Positions 46,396 through 55,367 of a stretch of DNA of 64,000 bases are shown piece by piece. Position numbers and translations under genes: made by a program. A model generated the notes under the pieces. That model did not search any database and was not told where the DNA came from. It saw only the letters and a program-made list of their open reading frames with translations. The number at the start of each line of letters is the position of its first letter. The stretch's first letter is position 1. Origin of the DNA: Wocania ichthyoenteri Th78 (lineage in GTDB: Bacteria; Bacteroidota; Bacteroidia; Flavobacteriales; Flavobacteriaceae); NCBI RefSeq assembly GCF_000789235.1, contig NZ_KN525716.1, forward strand, positions 3,516,100-3,580,099, in the 5' to 3' direction.

Positions 46396-46828
46396 TTATT
46401 CAATTTCTTTAGAATTTATTTCCGCAGAGGAAAAATCTTCCCGTTCAATTGGATTACCGTTTAGCCTTGACATCATTGATATTTGACCAATATGTGTTAA
46501 AAAATCTGATAAAGGACCTTGTAATAATTTTTTTGAATAATTCATACTTAATTCATTTTCTAAAAGCACTTTATCCAAGCTTTTTAATTCCGCATTTAAT
46601 CTGTCAACTTCTAAATTCAAATTTAGTTTTTCAGGCAACCCTTTTTGTGCTCTTTACTCCAAAATAAAAATTGTTGTAGAGCTTAGAACGAAATATTTAT
46701 AATTTCATTAATACTTCTACTTCCTTTCCCAAGATTAAAATATCCAAAGTAGTCTTTGCATTTTTTATAGATTTTTGAAATCTATAATCTATTGTGGCTA
46801 TTGTATGTCTTAAATATTCGTTTTTCAT
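46396..46828 (-). pseudogene. DinB-family gene, frameshifted remnant
   Basis: Two pieces of one DinB-like gene lie in different frames. The start (46828 leftwards) reads MKNEYLRHTIATIDYRFQKS and soon meets a stop. The end (46396-46638) reads LLQGPLSDFLTHIGQISMMS and RLNGNPIERED, the usual C-terminal helix with the metal-ligand His. The middle, near WSKEHKKGLPEKL, needs at least one more frameshift. The gene is dead as read here. Confidence 0.6.
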
Positions 46829-47293
46829 TTTTTAAATTTTCACAGCTTTTTCAAAATGGTCTAAGTTGATGCGCCATTATCCAACATTTAGTTATTTCCA
46901 TTAATAATTCTGGATTGTCGTTTTTATTAGCAAAAAAAGCATAAAATTATAATCCAACGTACTATCTTTTTTTCTCTATTTTGCTTTGACAGACTTCAAT
47001 AATTTTTTGTTCCATAATCGTTGTGTCTTTCCAAGGCATAGCAATCTGAATTTGGTTCAAATTGCAAGTTAAAAAAGTGTAAACGATGTATCTATAACTC
47101 TGTAAAGGATGTTTGTATAACGTACCTAATTAGGCATAACGGCTTGTGGATGAGGCGTAGCGCATTTAAATACGTTGTAGTTTTGGAATATGTACTTAGC
47201 CAAATATAAATATTTTGTTTTTTTTTATTTTAAACCCCAAACTTTATATTTGGAGAAACTTTGTAAATGAGCTATAATTTTATTTAGCACTTA
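46829..47293. other. Intergenic region with decayed coding traces
   Basis: No intact gene is visible. On the minus strand near 47040 a short frame reads MPWKDTTIMEQKIIEVCQSK before a stop, which recalls the first residues of IS481/IS3-type transposases but is too short to be sure. A small inverted repeat (tataacgta at 47116-47124 and tacgttgta at 47171-47179) lies 3' of the GNAT gene and resembles the other cassette-end elements of this island. Confidence 0.4.
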
Positions 47294-48037
47294 TTAGCTA
47301 TGTTCTATACACGTATGTAAGGCGTAATTTTTTATCGTGAATTGTTCTTCAAACCCCAATTTTAAATATAATCCTTTTCCCATATCAGATGATTGTAAGG
47401 TAATATAATCACTATTGATTTTAATTGATTTATTTATTAAAAGTTTCATTATTTGTTCAGCATAACCTTTTCTCCTTTGTTCAGGCACAATACCAACAGA
47501 GTGAATGCCAGTAACATTATTTGTCGTGTGTAAAATACCTGTTCCAACAGCTTCATTTTGATGATAAGCAATATAATAGTCAGTATTTTTTTGAGATTTG
47601 GTTAGCAATACTGGATTGGTGAAATACCCAAAAGATTTAGAAAAAAGGATAGACCATAGTTTTGCGTCCTTTTCAGTAGACACTTTTTTTAAACTTAAAG
47701 TTTTTATTTCAGTAAATATGTGAGGTGCTTTTAATGACATTCCTATTTGTTCAAACTTAAGGTTAAATCCATTTTCATCTAACATTTCAAAAGAATTACT
47801 ATTGTAAATATCCCAATATGGTATAGTTAGGTTTGTAGAAATAGATAATAATTTTTCTTTAGCTAATGCTATTCCGTCTTTGTTAATTTCTTGATTAAAC
47901 CACAATCTATTGGGCCATTCTGAATGTTCAATTAAACTAAAACTAAAATCCGTTTCAATAAAATATGAATTGAGTGGTTCACTTACTGTTTGCCAAAGAG
48001 ATGTCAAATTTTGGATATTTGATTTTATACTGTTCAT
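47294..48037 (-). CDS. GNAT-family N-acetyltransferase
   Basis: The 247-residue protein (from the ATG at 48037) has a C-terminal GNAT fold with the acetyl-CoA loop GIVPEQRRKGYAEQIMKLL (about 190-208) and the closing GLYLKLGFEE. The N-terminal half (about 1-110) is not a clear domain. The open frame extends 44 codons upstream, but that part overlaps the preceding transporter gene. The start at 48037 overlaps that gene's stop by ATGA, a normal coupled arrangement. The substrate is unknown. Confidence 0.82.
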   Translation of the reverse strand: MNSIKSNIQNLTSLWQTVSEPLNSYFIETDFSFSLIEHSEWPNRLWFNQEINKDGIALAKEKLLSISTNLTIPYWDIYNSNSFEMLDENGFNLKFEQIGMSLKAPHIFTEIKTLSLKKVSTEKDAKLWSILFSKSFGYFTNPVLLTKSQKNTDYYIAYHQNEAVGTGILHTTNNVTGIHSVGIVPEQRRKGYAEQIMKLLINKSIKINSDYITLQSSDMGKGLYLKLGFEEQFTIKNYALHTCIEHS

Positions 48038-48483
48038 TTTATATTGATTAATACGATTCCTAGAATCATTGATGCTATTCCTATTGTTTTTTTTAACGTT
48101 ATAGGTTCTAAAGGTAAATTTAACCAACCATAACTTCCTGCAATCACAGCAAAAATTAATTGACCACAAAGCCCAATTGAAATCATCGTAGAAATCCCTA
48201 ATTTAGGAATGGTATAGTAGTATAAACTTATTCCTATTACACTAAAAAAACCACCCGTAAACCAGAGATAAAAAGGTATCGTTTTTATTTGAAAATTTGT
48301 TGGTAGCGATTTGAAATTAAATAGTATAAAAATTAAAGCAAATATAGTACTGCTAAAAAATGCAACCAAACTTGCCAATAAAGGGTTTCTTAATAAAACG
48401 CCTAACTGTGCGTTTAACCCTCCCTGCAAAGCTAAAAATACACCACCAATAAAAGCTAAAATTAATAAGCCATAATTATTCAT
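48034..48483 (-). CDS. DMT-superfamily transporter (YdcZ/DUF606)
   Basis: The 149-residue protein has five hydrophobic helices and the DUF606 start GLLILAFIGGVFLALQGGLN and AQLG. It is one half-size EamA-like unit, the usual form of this family. The substrate is unknown. It is translationally coupled to the GNAT gene by an ATGA overlap and follows the DUF1097 gene by 14 bp in a minus-strand cluster. Confidence 0.82.
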   Translation of the reverse strand: MNNYGLLILAFIGGVFLALQGGLNAQLGVLLRNPLLASLVAFFSSTIFALIFILFNFKSLPTNFQIKTIPFYLWFTGGFFSVIGISLYYYTIPKLGISTMISIGLCGQLIFAVIAGSYGWLNLPLEPITLKKTIGIASMILGIVLINIK

Positions 48484-48497
48484 ATGTTCACAATTAT

Positions 48498-48962
48498 TTA
48501 GGTTTTTGATTCTATTTGTTCATTTATGGTTACGTTTATCCAAGCAAAAGTATAGCCAGTAAATAAGGTAATTCCTAATAATGAAAGTATATTTATATCT
48601 ATCTTTGAATTTGAACCAAACCAAATAATCATTCCTAAAAAGTAAGCTGGAATATTATTCAAATATTTTAACTTTGAGATATAAAATACACCAATCATAA
48701 CAAGAAAAACTATGATAGGAAACCCGAATGAAGCTGAAATTTCTGAAAGATAGGTGCCTAGATATTGAATGACCATAGCTATTAAAATTCCAAATATTTG
48801 CTGAATAAGGATTATAAATGCAGTTTTAGTTTTTGTGCCAAATAAATAATAGCTTACCCAAGCCATAAATAAAACCCAAGTTGGTAGTCCAAAGTAAGAG
48901 GCTATAAAAACGGCTATAGCACCAGTCAAACCCATTGTGAATGCTTGTTTTAATGATTTCAT
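48498..48962 (-). CDS. DUF1097 membrane protein
   Basis: The 154-residue protein has five hydrophobic helices and the DUF1097 pattern (SYFGLPTWVLFMAWVSYYLF, then IPAYFLGMIIWFGS). The family's role is unknown. Its start codon overlaps the stop codon of the upstream nitroreductase by one base (TAATG), so the genes form an operon: nitroreductase, DUF1097, YdcZ-like, GNAT. Confidence 0.82.
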   Translation of the reverse strand: MKSLKQAFTMGLTGAIAVFIASYFGLPTWVLFMAWVSYYLFGTKTKTAFIILIQQIFGILIAMVIQYLGTYLSEISASFGFPIIVFLVMIGVFYISKLKYLNNIPAYFLGMIIWFGSNSKIDINILSLLGITLFTGYTFAWINVTINEQIESKT

Positions 48963-49585
48963 TACGCAAATAGGTTATTGGTGGACTTTCTGACTTTTTT
49001 TGTGTTTTGAGAAGAGTCATCATCTGAACGATAACCAATAGTTGCAATTACAGAAGCATTTAGTCCTTGTTTATCGAGGTTTAATATTTTGTTGTATTCT
49101 TTAGTTTCAAAACCTTCCATTGGACAAGCATCTATTTTGAGTTCTGCACAAGCGTTCAATAAATTTCCTAAAGCTAGATAGGTTTGATTAGAAGTCCATT
49201 TATCTTTTTCAATTTGAGATTTATTTCTAACATCTGCTTTAATAAAATCTGAATAACCTTTTAAGTCAAGAATATTAACTTGTTCTGTTTGAGATTTTAA
49301 GACGAAGTATTCGTCTATATGATTTTCTGTAACGACTGAATAATTACAAAAGACAATTAAATGAGAAGCCTCTGTTATTTGATTTTGGCCATAAGAAACT
49401 GATTTTAATTTTTCTCTTAATTCTTTATTATCAAGAATAATTACTTTATACAATTGAAGACCATAAGATGATGCCGATAATTGAATAGCCTTCTTTATTT
49501 GTTCTAGGTTTTCTAGGGAAACTTTTTTAGAAGGGTTAAATTTTTTAGTAGCGTATCTCCACTCTAAGTTTTCTATTAAATTCAT
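48962..49585 (-). CDS. NAD(P)H-dependent nitroreductase-family oxidoreductase
   Basis: The 207-residue FMN protein has the NfsB/nitroreductase layout: the early FMN loop LEWRYATKKFNPSKKVSLEN (RxAxKxF, about 8-27), IQLSASSYGLQLYKVII (about 32-48), and the C-terminal CPMEGFETKEYNKIL and IGYRSDDD, where the last Arg binds FMN phosphate. It reduces quinones, nitro compounds or similar substrates in the cytosol. It is the first gene of a four-gene operon with a Crp-type regulator just upstream. Confidence 0.9.
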   Translation of the reverse strand: MNLIENLEWRYATKKFNPSKKVSLENLEQIKKAIQLSASSYGLQLYKVIILDNKELREKLKSVSYGQNQITEASHLIVFCNYSVVTENHIDEYFVLKSQTEQVNILDLKGYSDFIKADVRNKSQIEKDKWTSNQTYLALGNLLNACAELKIDACPMEGFETKEYNKILNLDKQGLNASVIATIGYRSDDDSSQNTKKVRKSTNNLFA

Positions 49586-49658
49586 AATATCTTTTTTATA
49601 TTAATTAATAGTACAAAGATAAATTGAGAAATAGAGTTATGCCTTTACATATGTTGAT

Positions 49659-50327
49659 TTAGGGATTTTTCTTTAGGAGTTTCCTTATTCTACTCAATTG
49701 AGTCGGTGTAATTCCTAAATGAGATGCTATATGTAGCTTTTGTATACGTTGGTCAATATTTGGATGTTTTTGAAGTAATTTCAGATATCTTTCCGTAGCG
49801 TTTTCCATTACTAAAGAAACTTCTCTTTGTTCTTTTTCAACAATCCAATTATTTTCTAAATAGGCGATATAGAAGTTTTTTAAATCAATATTTTGTTCAA
49901 TAAACTGTCTGTATTTTTTATAATCAAGGTTTATTAGAGTAGTTTCTTCAAGAGCTTCTAGTGTGAAATTTGAAGAAATATCTAATAGGTATGAAACTGT
50001 TGAACCAGCAAAATCTGTTTCGAGGAAAATATTTTTATTGTAGATATTACCATCATAATCAGTTACAAATGCTCTTAAAGCACCTTTACAAACAAAATGT
50101 ATGCTTTTTGCAATTTGTCCATTTCTTAGTAATATTTCATCTTTTTCTAATTTCTGAAACGTTACTATAGATTCAATTAATGCCCAAGATTCGTTTGAAA
50201 TTGGAGCATAACTTTCAAATTTTAACTTTAATTCTGAAATGTATTTTTCTTTTGTCAATTGTGAGTTTTTATGCCTTACAACGCTCCCTGTGTATGGCGT
50301 AGTGAGGTGCGCCTCACGAAGAGCCAT
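49659..50327 (-). CDS. Crp/Fnr-family transcriptional regulator
   Basis: The protein has a cyclic-nucleotide-binding-like beta-barrel (about 40-135, with NGQIAKSIHFVCKGALRAFV) and a C-terminal helical part with a shortened HTH (about 185-217: LHIASHLGITPTQLSRIRKL). The frame begins at 50327, but its first 20 or so residues lie in a cassette-end repeat. A TTG at 50258 (LTKEKYISEL) matches the usual start of this family better. It lies 74 bp upstream of the nitroreductase operon and may regulate it. Confidence 0.85.
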   Translation of the reverse strand: MALREAHLTTPYTGSVVRHKNSQLTKEKYISELKLKFESYAPISNESWALIESIVTFQKLEKDEILLRNGQIAKSIHFVCKGALRAFVTDYDGNIYNKNIFLETDFAGSTVSYLLDISSNFTLEALEETTLINLDYKKYRQFIEQNIDLKNFYIAYLENNWIVEKEQREVSLVMENATERYLKLLQKHPNIDQRIQKLHIASHLGITPTQLSRIRKLLKKNP

Positions 50328-50573
50328 GTTCGCACCTCATTCGCTATACATTATGTTGTGTGTAGTTGCGTGAGGAGTTCACAAAGAACCCTATAAATAT
50401 ACTATAAATTAGCGAGGTGCAATCAACAGGGAGCGTTGAGGGTAATTAGTAGGAAAAGGAGCGTTTGCAAAACGCGGTTTCTACGTACCGCAGGCAATTT
50501 CCCTCAACGGTTTGTATATGGTTTGTTGCGAGGATTTTCGTAAGTTGGCTAGAATTAGCAATAAATTATATAC
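50279..50573. repeat. Three consecutive fold-back (attC-like) elements
   Basis: Three inverted-repeat units follow each other 3' of the serine hydrolase gene. The first is caacgctccctgt (50279-50291) with acagggagcgttg (50426-50438). The second is cgttgaggg (50434-50442) with ccctcaacg (50501-50509). The third is gtatatggtttgttgc (50514-50529) with gcaataaattatatac (50558-50573). Each can fold back as single-stranded DNA, as integron attC sites do. The region has no supported gene beyond the N-terminal extension of the Crp frame. Confidence 0.55.
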
Positions 50574-50595
50574 GGCTTGGCAACAGTTTTTTACT

Positions 50596-52071
50596 CTAGT
50601 CTTTTTTTAACAGCTCATTCAATGTTTTCTTTGAGTCTTCACTACCTAATTCCACTGCTTTTGTGTAACTCATTAAGGCTTCTTCTTTTTTGTCATATTT
50701 TAAGTAAGCTTCACCCAGTGAATCCCATAAATTGCCGTCTTCAGGGAATAACTTTACATTAAGTTTAAATAATTCTAACGCCCAATCAGGTTTGTCCTCT
50801 TTTTTTAATCTGCTATATCCTAGTTGGTTAAGAATTGTATTATTACTAAAATCGTAATTAAGATTCATGTTTAAATAAGCTGGTAATTTTTCTGCATTTG
50901 AAGATGGATTCGTTTTCATAAATTCATGAATTAATTCATAAATGTTCTTGGAAATTGGTGTTGTGTTATAATTTGAATCAAAAGTCATTTTACCTATTTC
51001 TCGGGCAACGTTTTCTGATTCACTTCCTAAAAACGCATTTGTTATATATATAACAACCACATCATCATCTATAAATCTAACAAAATCTGCAAAATACAGC
51101 CCATTACTACCATTATGAGCAACGATTTTAGTGTCTCTATTACTTTGAGATATTGCCCAACCATATCCATAAAAAGATGTCATTTTATCATTTTCGGCTA
51201 CATACGGTGTTTCTTGAACTAGTCTTGTTTTTAATGCTAAAACTACATTGTTTTTTAAAGCAATATGCCATTTATATAAATCTTCAATTGTAGAATGAAT
51301 GTCACCTTTACCTATGCTATACCAATGTTTATCATTGTAAGGTAGGTGTTGTTGGGTTGTTCCCCAATCTTCCCATTTCTCATCATTTCTATTATAGTAA
51401 TAGCCATGTGCAATTCTTTCTGTGTTAAAGTTGATGCTTTTATATCCTGTACTTTTCATTTGAGAAGGCACAAACAAATAATCATTTAGAAAAGAACTAT
51501 ACGTTTGTCCTGAAACAGATTCTATTATTGCGGTGAGTATAATATAGTTAGCATTTGCATATTGGTACTTTGTTCCTGGTTTAGATTGTAATTCTGATTC
51601 AAAAAATTCTTTTAAAAACTGTTCTTTACTTGCTTCATTGTATCTAAATCCTCCAGTCCTATTAGAAATTCCTGACGTATGCGTTAATAATTGATGAATA
51701 GTTATATCCCTTTTGTCAATAGATGCTTGAACAAAATATGAGCCTATTTTATCTGATGTGTTAATTTTTCCTTGTTCTACCAGTTTTAAAATAGCTGATG
51801 CTGTAAATTGTTTAGTTACAGAACCAATATTAAAAACTGTTGATGGCGAGTTGGGTATTTTATTTTCCCTATCTGCCCATCCATATCCTTTAGATAAAAT
51901 AATTTCTCCCTTTTTAGAAACTAAAACAGCTCCAGAAAAGCCATTTGTTACGCTTGACTCCAAATATGAATCAATTTTATTGAAGAGCTCATTATTAGTA
52001 TTTTGAGAAAAAGAGCTTAATGTTGTAAAAGTTATGCAAGTGAAAAATAATGCTTTAATAGATAAATTCAT
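50596..52071 (-). CDS. Serine hydrolase (class C beta-lactamase fold) with TPR tail
   Basis: The 491-residue protein has a signal peptide (1-22), a class C beta-lactamase/PBP-like domain with SVTK (in IGSVTKQFTASAI, about 85) as the SxxK nucleophile motif, YAN (about 169) and HNGSNG as the third motif. C-terminal TPR helices follow (about 425-485, KEEALMSYTKAVELGS). It is probably a periplasmic esterase or D-amino-acid peptidase, not necessarily a beta-lactamase. A second protein of the same layout lies at 56006-57451. Confidence 0.87.
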   Translation of the reverse strand: MNLSIKALFFTCITFTTLSSFSQNTNNELFNKIDSYLESSVTNGFSGAVLVSKKGEIILSKGYGWADRENKIPNSPSTVFNIGSVTKQFTASAILKLVEQGKINTSDKIGSYFVQASIDKRDITIHQLLTHTSGISNRTGGFRYNEASKEQFLKEFFESELQSKPGTKYQYANANYIILTAIIESVSGQTYSSFLNDYLFVPSQMKSTGYKSINFNTERIAHGYYYNRNDEKWEDWGTTQQHLPYNDKHWYSIGKGDIHSTIEDLYKWHIALKNNVVLALKTRLVQETPYVAENDKMTSFYGYGWAISQSNRDTKIVAHNGSNGLYFADFVRFIDDDVVVIYITNAFLGSESENVAREIGKMTFDSNYNTTPISKNIYELIHEFMKTNPSSNAEKLPAYLNMNLNYDFSNNTILNQLGYSRLKKEDKPDWALELFKLNVKLFPEDGNLWDSLGEAYLKYDKKEEALMSYTKAVELGSEDSKKTLNELLKKD

Positions 52072-52155
52072 TTTATGATTGTTTGATTGATGATGAATAA
52101 GTCAACTTATTTGCTATAATGTTACAATTTTTTTCAAATTGTTGCCATCTACCTG

Positions 52156-52181
52156 CTAAACTGCGTTTTAATGCAGTTTAG
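52156..52181. terminator. Hairpin spanning the stop codon of the alcohol dehydrogenase-like gene
   Basis: The arms ctaaactgc (52156-52164) and gcagtttag (52173-52181) pair perfectly. The stop codon of the minus-strand gene lies in the loop. It probably acts as a terminator or 3'-end stabiliser, or as another cassette-end structure. Confidence 0.5.
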
Positions 52182-53154
52182 GTGATGTTGTACTCTCGTT
52201 CTTTAAATTAATTAAAACGTTTCCTGTTTTCTGTCCTTTAATTACATATTCGTATGCTTTGGATATATCGTCTAAGAAATATTCTCGGTCAATTACTGGC
52301 CTGAATATTTCTGTCCTCAAATGATTACTGATATAAGGTATTGTTTTCTGCTTGTTATAAGGTATAGGAAATATTACTTTCTTACTTAAAATTGAAGTCA
52401 ATAGTGGATAAAAAATATTTTGGGAATAAGGCCCTAACTCAGAAGAAATATAAATACCTTTTTCTTTCAATATTAATTTACACTTTCCAAATGTGCTTTT
52501 CCCAACCGTATCAAACACAAAATCATATTTATCATTGCTATCTGTAAAGTCTTCTTTGGTATAGTCATAAATCTTGTCAGCGCCTAAAGATTGCATTAGT
52601 TTTGTGTTTTTAGTATTACAGGTCACTGTTATTTTGACATCATATTGTCTTGCAAATTGTAGGAGAGCAGAACCAATCCCCCCAGTAGCACCATTTATTA
52701 GAATACTCTGTCCTGATTCGATATTTACTTTATGAATGAAAGAGTATGCGTAATGTGCCCCTTCCAAACTTGCAGCTGCTTGTTTATAATCAATGTTTTC
52801 TGGAATAGGGAACACGTTTTCTACTGTTGTTGTTAAATATTCGGCTTGGGAATCGGCTCCTGTGTCGATAAAACCAAATACCTTATCTCCAACATTAAAT
52901 GATTTTACATTCTTTCCTGTTGTTATCACTTCTCCTGCAAAATCTGTCCCCAGTATAGTTTTTCTTGGTCTTAATAACCCTAAGACAAAACGCATAATAA
53001 ATGGTTTGGCTGTAAGGTTTGCACAATCTGTCCTGTTGACAGTAGTAGCATAAACTCTAATTAATACTTCATCGCCTTTAGGAATTGGCTCTTTAATCTG
53101 CTCAATTTTGATTTGACTAGGTGAACCATATTTTATTCGTATTGAGGCTTTCAT
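52168..53154 (-). CDS. Medium-chain dehydrogenase, quinone-oxidoreductase-like
   Basis: The 328-residue protein has the GroES-like N-domain (about 20-120, with VYATTVNRTDCANL and GTDFAGEVITTGKNVKSFNV, then GDKVFGF) and a Rossmann domain with ILINGATGGIGSALLQFARQ (about 150). Catalytic zinc ligands are not obvious, so it groups with zinc-independent NADPH:quinone reductase-like enzymes. It should use NADPH to reduce an unknown carbonyl or quinone. Its stop lies within a hairpin, and the 5' side is next to a fold-back element. Confidence 0.88.
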   Translation of the reverse strand: MKASIRIKYGSPSQIKIEQIKEPIPKGDEVLIRVYATTVNRTDCANLTAKPFIMRFVLGLLRPRKTILGTDFAGEVITTGKNVKSFNVGDKVFGFIDTGADSQAEYLTTTVENVFPIPENIDYKQAAASLEGAHYAYSFIHKVNIESGQSILINGATGGIGSALLQFARQYDVKITVTCNTKNTKLMQSLGADKIYDYTKEDFTDSNDKYDFVFDTVGKSTFGKCKLILKEKGIYISSELGPYSQNIFYPLLTSILSKKVIFPIPYNKQKTIPYISNHLRTEIFRPVIDREYFLDDISKAYEYVIKGQKTGNVLINLKNESTTSPKLH

Positions 53155-53181
53155 TTTTTAATGTTCATTTTACAATGGAGT

Positions 53182-53308
53182 ACAATGTTCGCGTATGATT
53201 TGTGCGACCTAGAATCCGCAGGATTTTTGATTGCTGCAAATCAGATGATTAAAGATATAAATTTTAATTTAAGTAGGAGGTTAGCATTAATTATACACGT
53301 CTTGTTGT
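53182..53308. repeat. Fold-back (attC-like) element at the 3' end of the DoxX-like gene
   Basis: The left arm acaatgttcgcgtatgatt starts at 53182. The right arm aattatacacgtcttgttgt ends at 53308 and pairs with it imperfectly. The right arm includes the stop codon of the gene at 53287-53928. The same right arm recurs in the elements ending at 54177 and 59576. Confidence 0.5.
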
Positions 53309-53928
53309 AGGTAGTTTTTTCTTTTCTTCTTTCGATATAATCCAATTATTAATCCAATGAGTCCAATTAAAAGACACGATACACCCCAAAATATAATATC
53401 ATATTTGTCAATTAATAATCTGTAAGTAAATGTGAAAAGGAATAGAATTAACCCAATTATTTGCCAAAAGCAATCTTTTTCTAACCTAATACTTTTATCA
53501 ATATTTGGTGTTAAATTGAATAGGATTTTAATTTCGTTCCATTCCCAAATAATGAGCATTAAATTTGCTATTAACATAAGCCCAGTTACAACTGGTGTAT
53601 AAGCAAAATAATAGGACAAAGTTATTATGAAAATATTTATAATAATTGGAAGGTTCATTAATGCTCCAAGTTTAGAAAACTTTTGAGTCATTAAGAAAAA
53701 GCCTGCTATTAATTGACCTATTCCAATGAATTCCCAATACAATCCAGATTGGTACATAGTTTCAAAAAAATGCAAAGCACTATTTATTGGGCTTAATTCA
53801 CCACTTTCAGATGTAAAACGTTTTCCTTTTATTTTTATTAAACTAGCAAATACAAATGCTCCTCCAATTAAATATCTTGTGTAAATGATGAAAATTTGAG
53901 GTAAGACTTTTTCTTTAATTCTATTCAT
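53287..53928 (-). CDS. DoxX-like integral membrane protein
   Basis: The 213-residue protein has about six hydrophobic helices. The first block (IFIIYTRYLIGGAFVFASLI, then ETMYQSGLYWEFIGIGQLIA and GFFLM) matches DoxX-like/MauE-like proteins. A C-terminal two-helix extension (about 150-200) is added. The function is unknown. Its last codons (QDVYN) are encoded by the right arm of a fold-back repeat, which means the C-terminus is shaped by the repeat. Confidence 0.7.
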   Translation of the reverse strand: MNRIKEKVLPQIFIIYTRYLIGGAFVFASLIKIKGKRFTSESGELSPINSALHFFETMYQSGLYWEFIGIGQLIAGFFLMTQKFSKLGALMNLPIIINIFIITLSYYFAYTPVVTGLMLIANLMLIIWEWNEIKILFNLTPNIDKSIRLEKDCFWQIIGLILFLFTFTYRLLIDKYDIIFWGVSCLLIGLIGLIIGLYRKKKRKNYLQQDVYN

Positions 53929-54044
53929 TAGGGTTGTTCTTTTAGTTTTACAAAAAGATAGACATAATTAAAGATTTATAATATCTCGTGTAATTCTATT
54001 TTATGTAGACGAATAGAACTGAATTTTGTTACTTAAAATTACCT

Positions 54045-54177
54045 ACAACATGTGTTCGTGTATGATTATGTTGCGGGAAATCGGCTACGATTTCCAGAAG
54101 AAATACTAAATTAATTAATTCCGAGGGATTTCCGATGAGGAAATTCAGAAGTAATTAATTATACACGTCTTTGTTGT
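54045..54177. repeat. Fold-back (attC-like) element 3' of the VOC gene
   Basis: The left arm acaacatgtgttcgtgtatg (from 54045) pairs imperfectly with the right arm aattatacacgtctttgttg plus t (ending 54177). An internal hairpin ggaaatcg-gcta-cgatttcc lies between them. The layout of about 133 bp, with terminal arms and inner stems, recalls large attC sites such as VCR. Confidence 0.5.
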
Positions 54178-54204
54178 ACTTAGTTATTCTATAGAACCGA
54201 GAGC

Positions 54205-54705
54205 TTATTTCTTATGTCTACTAATAATTTCAACAATATTTCCTTCGGGATCTATAACTTGTAATAAATCAACTCCAAGATTATCATCTTTAAATATTCT
54301 GCCTGCATTTATATTTTTACTCTTTAAACAAGCTTTTAATGTTACTAGGTTTGCATCTGTATAGAATCCAAATTTCATGAAACCACTCCATTGTTCAGAG
54401 TTAGAACCTTGCTTAAGTTCACTTTTTGTAAGTACATCATTTCTGAAAAATATTTCAACAACAAATTCACCTTTTTTCATCAAAACACCTGTTGCACTTC
54501 CGTCAGAGAATGCAAATTCTTTAACAATTTCTAACCCAAAAGTATTTTTATACCAATTTCCAAGTTCGCTATTTTTATGTGTGGTAAAAGCGATAAAGCT
54601 TGGTTCAAGGTGAACTTTGTCCAAGCAATTATTGAGCTCCTTTTTTTGTCCAGTTACATTAAAACTAATAATTAATGCAGAAATGAGTATTAGTGTGTTT
54701 TTCAT
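54205..54705 (-). CDS. Exported VOC-family (glyoxalase-like) protein
   Basis: The 166-residue protein has a signal peptide (MKNTLILISALIISFNVTGQ) and one VOC domain (about 35-163) with the closing strands DNLGVDLLQVIDPEGNIVEI, typical of glyoxalase/dioxygenase-like proteins. Metal ligands cannot be assigned with confidence. The first 25 residues are almost the same as those of the NTF2-like protein at 44712-45203, although the mature domains are unrelated. Confidence 0.8.
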   Translation of the reverse strand: MKNTLILISALIISFNVTGQKKELNNCLDKVHLEPSFIAFTTHKNSELGNWYKNTFGLEIVKEFAFSDGSATGVLMKKGEFVVEIFFRNDVLTKSELKQGSNSEQWSGFMKFGFYTDANLVTLKACLKSKNINAGRIFKDDNLGVDLLQVIDPEGNIVEIISRHKK

Positions 54706-54716
54706 TTTTTTTTTAA

Positions 54717-55313
54717 TTAAAAAGTATAACCTATATGAAATGTTGCGAACATTGTAATGGGAGCAATATCATACTCAAAGGTTCCCAAAATATTATTGCC
54801 TGATATTTTTGAGTAATAGCCTATTCCTGCCCAAGGTTTAATATATAGGCTGTTCTTAAATGGCTTTATGGTATAACCAAAATATCCCATAGCAAGAATA
54901 TTGGTGAATTTTTCGCTCCCAACAAGGTTGTCGTTCTGAATTTTAAATTCTTGAATTCCAATTTGAGTTCCTATAAACCATTTATGATTAACTTCCGTGA
55001 AATGGTGTTCTCCAAACAAACTATATCCTTTATTTATTCTAACATCCCATCCCTTATTTTTGTTATTGTTGTTAAAATTTACAAGAGCATCTGGCATATT
55101 CATAGCGTATGTTCCAAAACCGACTAAAAGATGTTCACAACCCTTTGGTTGTAATCGAAAGTGTACACCATATCCATTAAATGCAAAAGTAGCTGGGTCA
55201 ATTTCGATACTAAATTGTGTTTTATCATTTGTACTTACATCTTGTGCTGATGATTGAAGGTTAAAGGCAATAGCCAAAATAGTTGTTAAGATTATTGTTT
55301 TTAAATGTTTCAT
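54717..55313 (-). CDS. Exported barrel-like hypothetical protein
   Basis: The 198-residue protein has a signal peptide (1-23, ending SSAQ). Amphipathic beta-strands with Tyr/Phe/Gly follow, and the C-terminus (MTMFATFHIGYTF, read here as ITMFATFHIGYTF) ends in Phe, as in outer-membrane barrels. No catalytic motif is seen. It is 11 bp upstream of the VOC gene and probably cotranscribed with it. Confidence 0.7.
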   Translation of the reverse strand: MKHLKTIILTTILAIAFNLQSSAQDVSTNDKTQFSIEIDPATFAFNGYGVHFRLQPKGCEHLLVGFGTYAMNMPDALVNFNNNNKNKGWDVRINKGYSLFGEHHFTEVNHKWFIGTQIGIQEFKIQNDNLVGSEKFTNILAMGYFGYTIKPFKNSLYIKPWAGIGYYSKISGNNILGTFEYDIAPITMFATFHIGYTF

Positions 55314-55367
55314 TTTTTTTTAATTGCTATACAGTATATTTATTATATTTAGTTTCGATAAAAAAAA

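Noticed and set aside
46222-46464. An 80-residue hydrophobic plus-strand frame.
   Set aside because: It overlaps the end of the DinB-like remnant on the other strand and its hydrophobicity follows from AT-rich sequence alone.
53224-53235. A 12-base identity (tttttgattgct) between the proposed guide A and the fold-back element 3' of the DoxX-like gene.
   Set aside because: The match is AT-rich, sits next to A and not G, and breaks at base 13. In a window of this size and composition, with several alignments tried, it can arise by chance. It is not called a target.
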